This document shows positions 59,134 through 64,000 of a DNA stretch of 64,000 nt, piece by piece. How positions within the stretch are numbered: position 1 is the first letter of the stretch; each line of letters starts with the position of its first letter. Both the position numbers and the translations under genes were made by a program. Under the pieces are notes generated by a model. That model saw only the letters and a program-made list of their open reading frames with translations. It did no database searches and had not been told where the DNA came from. The stretch lies in contig NZ_JBBUTH010000007.1 in assembly GCF_038066595.1 (NCBI RefSeq), forward strand, positions 496,001 to 560,000, given 5' to 3'. This DNA is from Pseudaquabacterium inlustre. Its GTDB lineage: Bacteria; Pseudomonadota; Gammaproteobacteria; Burkholderiales; Burkholderiaceae_C.

Positions 59134-59150
59134 ATGCGAATCGTTCGCAT
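59134..59150 (-). promoter_or_regulatory. Probable Fur box upstream of hemP
   Basis: ATGCGAA-TCG-TTCGCAT is a perfect palindrome that fits the 7-1-7 Fur model (TGCGAAT-C-GTTCGCA). It ends 15 bases before the hemP start and just before its ribosome site. In iron-replete cells Fur would block transcription of hemP and possibly the downstream small ORF, DUF2325 and 110-residue genes. Confidence 0.7.
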
Positions 59151-59207
59151 CTAATGAAGGCCATGCCAACAACAGGGATAAGGCCGGCGCGTGGCCGGCG
59201 AATGCGC

Positions 59208-59630
59208 TCAGATCGTGATGCGCAGCACCGCCCACACCAGCAGCACCAGCTGCAGCAGGTTGGCGCTCAGCGCGGCCGCATGCACGCGGCGGAAGGCGGT
59301 GATGGCGCCGCGGTCGTCGCACTGGATGGCCTCGCCCAGGCGCTGCATCGCCGGGATGACGCGCCGGCGCAGCGCCAGCGCCACCAGCGCGATGCCGCCA
59401 CCGCCCAGCGCGAAGAACCAGCGCCCCCACAGCGCATAGCTGATGCAGGCGCCCACCGCCCCGGCGAACAGGGCCTTGTAGTAGATCTCGAAGAAGCGGC
59501 GCACGAAGCGCCCGTCCATCGGCGTGTCGTGCTGCAGCACCAGCAGCGGCAGCCCGCCCAGCAGGAAGTAGGTGGTGGTGACCAGCAGCACCACGGTGAA
59601 GAACAGCGACAGGTAGCCGGGCCAGGCCAT
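59208..59630 (-). CDS. Small integral membrane protein, unknown function
   Basis: A 140-residue protein with four hydrophobic spans: LSLFFTVVLLVTTTYFLLGGLPLLVL, ALFAGAVGACISYALW, WFFALGGGGIALVALAL, and LSANLLQLVLLVWAVL. Between spans one and two lies a charged segment GRFVRRFFEIYYK. It starts eight bases after the LysR stop and is probably co-transcribed with it. No family is recognised. Confidence 0.7.
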   Translation of the reverse strand: MAWPGYLSLFFTVVLLVTTTYFLLGGLPLLVLQHDTPMDGRFVRRFFEIYYKALFAGAVGACISYALWGRWFFALGGGGIALVALALRRRVIPAMQRLGEAIQCDDRGAITAFRRVHAAALSANLLQLVLLVWAVLRITI

Positions 59631-59638
59631 CGCGCAGC

Positions 59639-60586
59639 TCAGCCGGCACTGCCCGTGCGGACCGGTGGCGCCGGCTGCACCCACGGCGCGGCCTGGGCCG
59701 CATCGGCCACCAGCAGGTCCACCAGGTCGCGGGCGAACAGCGGCAGCGCCTCGAGATGGCGCACGCACACATGCATCGCGCGCACCGCCCAGTCGTCGGT
59801 GAGCGGCACGATGCGGATGGCCATGGTCTGCCCATGCCTGCGTGCCGCCGACTCCGGCAGGATGCCCACGCCCACGGCCGCCTCGATCATGCGGCAGGCG
59901 GCCTCGAAGTTGCCCACCTGGATGCGCAGGCGCAGGCTGCGGTGCAGACCGTCGCACACCTGGCGCAGGAAGGCGTGGATGGCACTGCTCTCATGCAGGC
60001 CCACATGGTCCAGGTCGAGCGTCTGCTCGAAGCCGACGCCGCCCCCGGCCTCGGCCAGGGCATGGCCGGTGGGCACCACCAGCACCAGGCGGTCCTGGCG
60101 GTAGGGGATGGTCTGCAGGTTCTCGGTGCGCACATGGCCGGCGACGATGCCGATGTCGGTCTGGCCCTCGCTGACCGCCCGCACGATGTCGTGGCTGAGC
60201 CGCTCGCGCAGGTCGATGTTGACGTCGGGGTGGGTGCGCAGGTAGCTGCGCAGCACCGGCGGCAGGAACTCGCCCAGCGCGGTGGTGTTGGCGAACACGC
60301 GCAGGTGGCCCTTGATGCCGCGGGCGTACTCCTGCATGTCGCCGCGCAGGTGCTCGATCTGGCCCAGCACCTGGCGCGCATGGTGCACGAAGGCCTGGCC
60401 CGGCGGCGTCAGCGTCACGCCCTGGCTGGTGCGGTACAGCAGCTTGGCGCCGATGCTCTCTTCCAGGTTCTTGATGCGCGTGCTGGCCGCTGGCAGCGAC
60501 ATGTGCGAGGCCTCGGCACCGCGGGTGAGGCTGTTGGACTCGGCCACGCGGACCATCAGGCGAAGATCGACCAGATCGAAATGCAT
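59639..60586 (-). CDS. LysR-family transcriptional regulator
   Basis: A 315-residue regulator. The N-terminal helix-turn-helix is FDLVDLRLMVRVAESNSLTRGAEASHMSLPAASTRIKNLEESIGAKLL. The C-terminal effector domain begins near residue 92 (GHLRVFANTTALGEFLPPVLRSYLRTHPDV) and is complete. It follows the FAD oxidoreductase gene by 15 bases, in the same direction, which is less common for LysR genes (usually divergent) and suggests it lies in the operon it controls or simply at its end. Confidence 0.9.
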   Translation of the reverse strand: MHFDLVDLRLMVRVAESNSLTRGAEASHMSLPAASTRIKNLEESIGAKLLYRTSQGVTLTPPGQAFVHHARQVLGQIEHLRGDMQEYARGIKGHLRVFANTTALGEFLPPVLRSYLRTHPDVNIDLRERLSHDIVRAVSEGQTDIGIVAGHVRTENLQTIPYRQDRLVLVVPTGHALAEAGGGVGFEQTLDLDHVGLHESSAIHAFLRQVCDGLHRSLRLRIQVGNFEAACRMIEAAVGVGILPESAARRHGQTMAIRIVPLTDDWAVRAMHVCVRHLEALPLFARDLVDLLVADAAQAAPWVQPAPPVRTGSAG

Positions 60587-60601
60587 GGCGAAGATTGTGG
60601 C

Positions 60602-61810
60602 TCAGCGTCTGAGCCGCGCCGGCGACGACGCGGCCGGGTCCACCCCTTCGCGCACCAGTTCGGCCGGCAGTGGCCGGCCCAGCAGCAGGCTGGCGGCCAG
60701 CGCGGCCACGCCCGGCGCGCTCTGGATGCCGTAGCCGCCCTGCGCGGCCAGCCAGAAGAAGCCGGGCACCGCACCATCGGGCCCCACCACCAGGTCGCCA
60801 TCGGGCACGAAGCTGCGCAACCCCGCCCAGGTGCTGCGCGGGCGGCGGATGCTCAGCGTGGTCGCCTGCTCGATGCGGTGGATGCCGAGTGCAATGTCGA
60901 GTTCCTCGGGCACCACGTCGTGCGGCGTCACGAGATCCGCATTGGCCGGCGAGCCGAGGATCAGGCCCGCATCGGGCTTGATGTACCAGGCTTCGCCGTC
61001 CGGCCCGTGATCGGCCACCACGGCGGCCACGGCAGGCCAGCGGCTGGCGTCGGTGCCCGCGGGCGCCTCGAAGGTGAACGCGCTGCGCCGGCGCGGCTCC
61101 AGGCCGATGGGCGCGGCCCCGGCCAGCACGCCCACCGCATCGGCCCAGGCGCCGGCGGCGTTCACCAGCTGGCGGGCGCGCAAGCATCGCCCGTCGGCCA
61201 GCGTGAGCGTCCAGGCTTCGCCGTCATGCGCCAGGCCGGTCAATTCCGCATGGGTCAGCAAGGTCGCGCCGGCCGCGCGCGCGCCGCGCAGGTAGCCCTG
61301 GTGCAACGCATGCACGTCGATGTCGGCGGCGCTGTCTTCCACCAGGCCGGCCACGGCCGCCTCGGGCCGCAGCACCGGCACGGTGGCCAGCAGCTCGGCC
61401 GTGCCGACGCGGCGCACCGTGGGGTCGATGGCCTGCAGTTCGGCCTGCAGCACATCGAGCGCCGGCAGCTCGGCGGCGGTGGCCACATGCAGCACGCCGC
61501 GCGGCGACAGCAGCGGGTGGTCGGTGAAGCCGGGCGGCGGCGCGTCGTAGAAATCGCGGCTGGCGCGGGTGAGCGCGCGGATGGCCGGCGTGCCGTAGCT
61601 GGCCATGTACAGCGCGGCCGAGCGGCCGGTGGTGTGGTAGCCGGGCTGCGATTCGCGCTCCAGCAGCAGCACGCGTGGCGGCGTGGCCTGATCGGGCGCA
61701 TGGGTCAGCGCCCAGGCCAGCGAGGCACCGGCGATGCCGGCGCCGATGATGGCGATGTCGGCCAGAGCCGGGGTGTCGATCGGGGAGTCCATCGGGGTGT
61801 GGTCGCTCAT
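60602..61810 (-). CDS. FAD-dependent amino acid oxidoreductase (DAO superfamily)
   Basis: A 402-residue flavoprotein. The dinucleotide fold is IAIIGAGIAGASLAWAL at about residue 19, with the FAD-adenine Glu in VLLLERESQPGYHTTGRSAA. RQLVNAAGAWADAVG near residue 215 and the C-terminal GFFWLAAQGGYGIQSAPGVA are those of glycine/D-amino-acid oxidases and dehydrogenases. The lack of a signal peptide suggests a cytoplasmic enzyme. It follows an amidase and a D-threonine-aldolase/D-serine-dehydratase-type gene, so oxidation of a D-amino acid or N-substituted amino acid is likely. Confidence 0.86.
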   Translation of the reverse strand: MSDHTPMDSPIDTPALADIAIIGAGIAGASLAWALTHAPDQATPPRVLLLERESQPGYHTTGRSAALYMASYGTPAIRALTRASRDFYDAPPPGFTDHPLLSPRGVLHVATAAELPALDVLQAELQAIDPTVRRVGTAELLATVPVLRPEAAVAGLVEDSAADIDVHALHQGYLRGARAAGATLLTHAELTGLAHDGEAWTLTLADGRCLRARQLVNAAGAWADAVGVLAGAAPIGLEPRRRSAFTFEAPAGTDASRWPAVAAVVADHGPDGEAWYIKPDAGLILGSPANADLVTPHDVVPEELDIALGIHRIEQATTLSIRRPRSTWAGLRSFVPDGDLVVGPDGAVPGFFWLAAQGGYGIQSAPGVAALAASLLLGRPLPAELVREGVDPAASSPARLRR

Positions 61811-61826
61811 GGTGCGTGCTGTCCGA

Positions 61827-63377
61827 TCAAACGGCACTGGCAGTGCCGGCCGCCGCGGCCGCATCCAGCACCGGCGGCGCGGTGACGATGGAGCGCAGCG
61901 CCGGCTCCACCGGGCCCAGGCGTGCGGCATCGGGGCGCGGGCGGGCCAGCGCCGGGTGGGTGGCGAAGGCGGCTTCCATCGCCTGGCCGGCGGCCAGCGT
62001 GCCCAGGTCATCGCGGAAGCGGCCCAGCACCTGCAGGCCAAAGGGCAGGCCCTTGTCGTCGCGGCCGCAGGGCAGGGCCAGCGCCGGGTGGGTGGTCAGC
62101 GTGGTCACATAGGTCAGCGCCAGCCAACGGTAGTAGTTGGCCTGCGGCTGGCCGCCCACGCTGGCGGCATGCGGCAGCGTCCAGGCGAAGGGCGACACCG
62201 GCGTCACCGGCGACAGCACGAGGTCCACCTCGTCGAACACGCGCTGGAAGCGCTTGAGCAGGCGCGTCTGCTCGGCCTCGGCCCACGACACATCCAGCAG
62301 GCTCATCTTCGCGCCCATCTCGTAGTTGCTGCGCGGGTTGGGGCCCAGGCTCATCGGGTCGCGCTCGTAGGCCTCGCGCATGCCGGTGACGAAGGCCACC
62401 GCGCGCAGCACGTCGAAGCAGCGGTGCGCGTGGGCGAAGGGCTGCTCATCACCGCTGAAGTCCAGCGTGTGCACCGAGCGGAACAGCGGCTTCATGGCCG
62501 CCACCTTGGCGCGGAAGGTGGCGCGGATCTCGTCGTCGACGTCGCAGACACCGAAGTCCTCGGTGATGCCCACGCGCAGCCGGCCCAGATCGACCGGCGG
62601 CAGGTTCAGAAAGGCGCTGGCATCCACCGGGTAGCTCAGCGGATCGCTCGCGTCCACGCCGGCGCTGGCGGCCAGCTGCAGCGCGGCGTCGGCCACCGTG
62701 CGGCCCATCGGCCCCACCACCGAGATCGGCGACCAGCCCAGCGGCCGGCGCGCGCTGGGCACCAGGCCCGGCGACGGCCGGAAGCCCACCACACCGCACT
62801 TGGCCGCCGGGATGCGCAGCGAGCCGCCGGTGTCCGATCCGGTGCAGATCGGCAGCAGATCCAGCGCCAGCGCGCAGGCCGAGCCGCCCGACGAGCCGCC
62901 GGCGTTCAGCCGCGGATCGAAGGGGTTGCCGGTGGCGCCCCACACCGGGTTGAAGCTGTTGGCGCCGGCGCCCATCTCGGGCACGTTGGTCTTGGCGGTG
63001 ACGATGGCGCCGGCCGCGCGCAGCCGCGCCACCAGCACGTTGTCCAGCGCCGGCACATTGGCGCGGTAGATCGGCGAGCCATAGGTGGTGAGCAGGCCGG
63101 CGGTCTCTTCCAGGTCCTTCACGCCCAGCGGCAGGCCGTGCAGCAGGCCCAGGGGCTCGCCGCGCATCACCGCGGCCTCGGCCGCACGGGCTTCGGCGCG
63201 GGCACGCTCGTAGGCCGTGGCCGTGACGGCGTTGACATGCGGGTTGAGCGCCGCGATGCGCGCGACGCAGGCGTCCAGCAGTTCCACCGGCGAAAGCTGC
63301 TTGGCGCCGATGCGGCGGCGCAGCTCCACGGCAGACAGGGACAGCAGGTCGGCGTGGGGGGAGGCGTTGTCGTTCAT
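61827..63377 (-). CDS. Amidase signature family hydrolase
   Basis: A 516-residue amidase. The Ser-cisSer-Lys triad is complete: Lys87 in PLGVKDLEE, cis-Ser162 in AGGSSGGSA, and nucleophile Ser186 in GSDTGGSLRIPA. The chain is about 40 residues longer than GatA-type members through its C-terminal region. It lies 16 bases upstream of the FAD oxidoreductase and 30 bases after the stop of the PLP-enzyme gene. It could release an amino acid from an amide or N-acyl form. No GatB or GatC is present, so tRNA amidation is unlikely. Confidence 0.9.
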   Translation of the reverse strand: MNDNASPHADLLSLSAVELRRRIGAKQLSPVELLDACVARIAALNPHVNAVTATAYERARAEARAAEAAVMRGEPLGLLHGLPLGVKDLEETAGLLTTYGSPIYRANVPALDNVLVARLRAAGAIVTAKTNVPEMGAGANSFNPVWGATGNPFDPRLNAGGSSGGSACALALDLLPICTGSDTGGSLRIPAAKCGVVGFRPSPGLVPSARRPLGWSPISVVGPMGRTVADAALQLAASAGVDASDPLSYPVDASAFLNLPPVDLGRLRVGITEDFGVCDVDDEIRATFRAKVAAMKPLFRSVHTLDFSGDEQPFAHAHRCFDVLRAVAFVTGMREAYERDPMSLGPNPRSNYEMGAKMSLLDVSWAEAEQTRLLKRFQRVFDEVDLVLSPVTPVSPFAWTLPHAASVGGQPQANYYRWLALTYVTTLTTHPALALPCGRDDKGLPFGLQVLGRFRDDLGTLAAGQAMEAAFATHPALARPRPDAARLGPVEPALRSIVTAPPVLDAAAAAGTASAV

Positions 63378-63407
63378 CGAAAAGCAGGCAAGAAGGCAGG
63401 AAGGCGT

Positions 63408-64000
63408 TCACCAGCTGTGGCCGCGGGCCGCGATGGGCCAGAGATCGACCACGCGGCCGTCGCGCAGCACCACCAGCCGGTCGTGCAGGTTGAGGGTGGG
63501 GTCGCAGTGGCCGGGGATCAGGCGGACCACCTCGCCCAGCACCGGCGGCGCGGCATCGGCGGCCAGGGCCACCACGCCGTGTTCGTCGTTCAGGCGCACC
63601 GGGCCCCAGCCGGCGCGCGGCGGCCAGGGCTGCGGCGGGCCGCTCTCGGCCGACAGGGTCTTGAGCCCGCAGTCCAGCACCAGCTGGCCAGGGGTGGCGG
63701 TGCTGATCACGGTGCTGAACAGGAACAGCGCGTGCTCGAAGCGCAGGTCTTCAGCGCCGCCAGAATCGCCACCGGCTTCGTTGTCGGCGTAGTCGCGGTC
63801 CATGAAGGCGTAGCTGCCCGGCTGCACCTCGGTGTACACGCCGCTGGCCAGGTCGAAGCCCACGCTGCCGGTGCCGCTGCCGGTCACCACGGCGGGCGAC
63901 AGGCCCGCGGCTTGCAGCGCGGCCACCACGGAGCCGGCACGGTCAGCGGCGGCGCGGGCTGAAGCGCGGCGTTCGGCCGCATCGCGCACATGCTGCACGC
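63408..64000 (-). CDS. D-threonine aldolase/D-serine dehydratase-like enzyme, C-terminal part (cut by window edge)
   Basis: About 197 residues of the C-terminal part of a fold-III PLP enzyme; the N-terminal barrel with the PLP-Lys lies outside the window. VVTGSGTGSVGFDLASGVYTEVQPGSYAFMD is the end of the barrel, with the phosphate-binding GTGS. The terminal domain has LNDEHGVV and PGHCDPTLNLHD, whose His and Cys are metal ligands in this family. It heads the visible amidase/FAD oxidoreductase run. Members cleave D-threonine or deaminate D-serine; which one cannot be told here. Confidence 0.85.
   Translation of the reverse strand, partial: VQHVRDAAERRASARAAADRAGSVVAALQAAGLSPAVVTGSGTGSVGFDLASGVYTEVQPGSYAFMDRDYADNEAGGDSGGAEDLRFEHALFLFSTVISTATPGQLVLDCGLKTLSAESGPPQPWPPRAGWGPVRLNDEHGVVALAADAAPPVLGEVVRLIPGHCDPTLNLHDRLVVLRDGRVVDLWPIAARGHSW

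Overview
The window is 64 kb of very G+C-rich DNA, packed with short-gap and ATGA-overlapping genes. The gene content suggests a betaproteobacterium of the order Burkholderiales, probably near the Rubrivivax/Leptothrix/Ideonella group. The grounds are a Liv-type and a Dpp-type ABC transporter, a TctC-type binding protein, an Aer-type receptor, a PEP-CTERM protein, an extracellular PHB depolymerase and a hemP/DUF2325 iron cluster. This placement is inferred from gene content; no rRNA or tRNA gene is visible.

Layout. 0-5 kb: an AraC regulator and a minus-strand operon of two paralogous acyl-CoA dehydrogenases around a quinone oxidoreductase. 5.7-14.1 kb: a minus-strand run reading livK, PHB depolymerase, livG, livF, livH, livM, alpha/beta hydrolase and secreted PhaZ7/lipase-like hydrolase, which looks like a polyester breakdown and uptake locus. 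14.3-16.2 kb: a class V aminotransferase and a DUF1080 lipoprotein. 16.3-27.9 kb: a peptidoglycan salvage locus, with a minus-strand operon (sugar kinase, AmiD-type amidase, GHL10 glycosidase, MurQ) divergent from a plus-strand operon (five-gene peptide ABC transporter and a PBP4/DacB lipoprotein). 27.9-29.8 kb: a small accessory patch with a low-G+C orphan, an acetyltransferase and a ParE-type toxin-antitoxin pair. 30-33.7 kb: housekeeping and hypothetical genes (dienoyl-CoA isomerase-like, CutA, EVE, SRPBCC, thioesterase). 33.7-39.3 kb: a six-gene minus-strand ABC/GldG/DUF4340/HupE/outer-membrane operon of unknown role. 39.4-41.8 kb: a secreted metallo-beta-lactamase-fold hydrolase and a PEP-CTERM protein. 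41.9-48.5 kb: an operon with the gene content of bacterial itaconate degradation (hydratase, acyl-CoA dehydrogenase, CoA transferase, MmgE/PrpD, citramalyl-CoA-lyase-like) followed by a TctC binding protein. 48.5-55.6 kb: an Aer-type receptor, a methyl-accepting chemotaxis protein and a GGDEF-EAL protein. 56-59.2 kb: a LuxR solo with a coupled leader ORF, then a probable Fur-controlled run of hemP, a 53-residue ORF, a DUF2325 protein and a 110-residue protein. 59.2-64 kb: a membrane protein, a LysR regulator, an FAD oxidoreductase, an amidase and a cut-off D-threonine-aldolase/D-serine-dehydratase-type gene.

The most interesting hypotheses are the divergent peptidoglycan salvage locus that includes a GHL10 glycosidase of unassigned specificity, the coupling of two secreted polyester-hydrolase-like enzymes to a Liv-type importer, the HupE-containing ABC module, and a LuxR solo lacking the conserved ligand-contacting aspartate. 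All functions come from reading motifs by eye; no database search was run.
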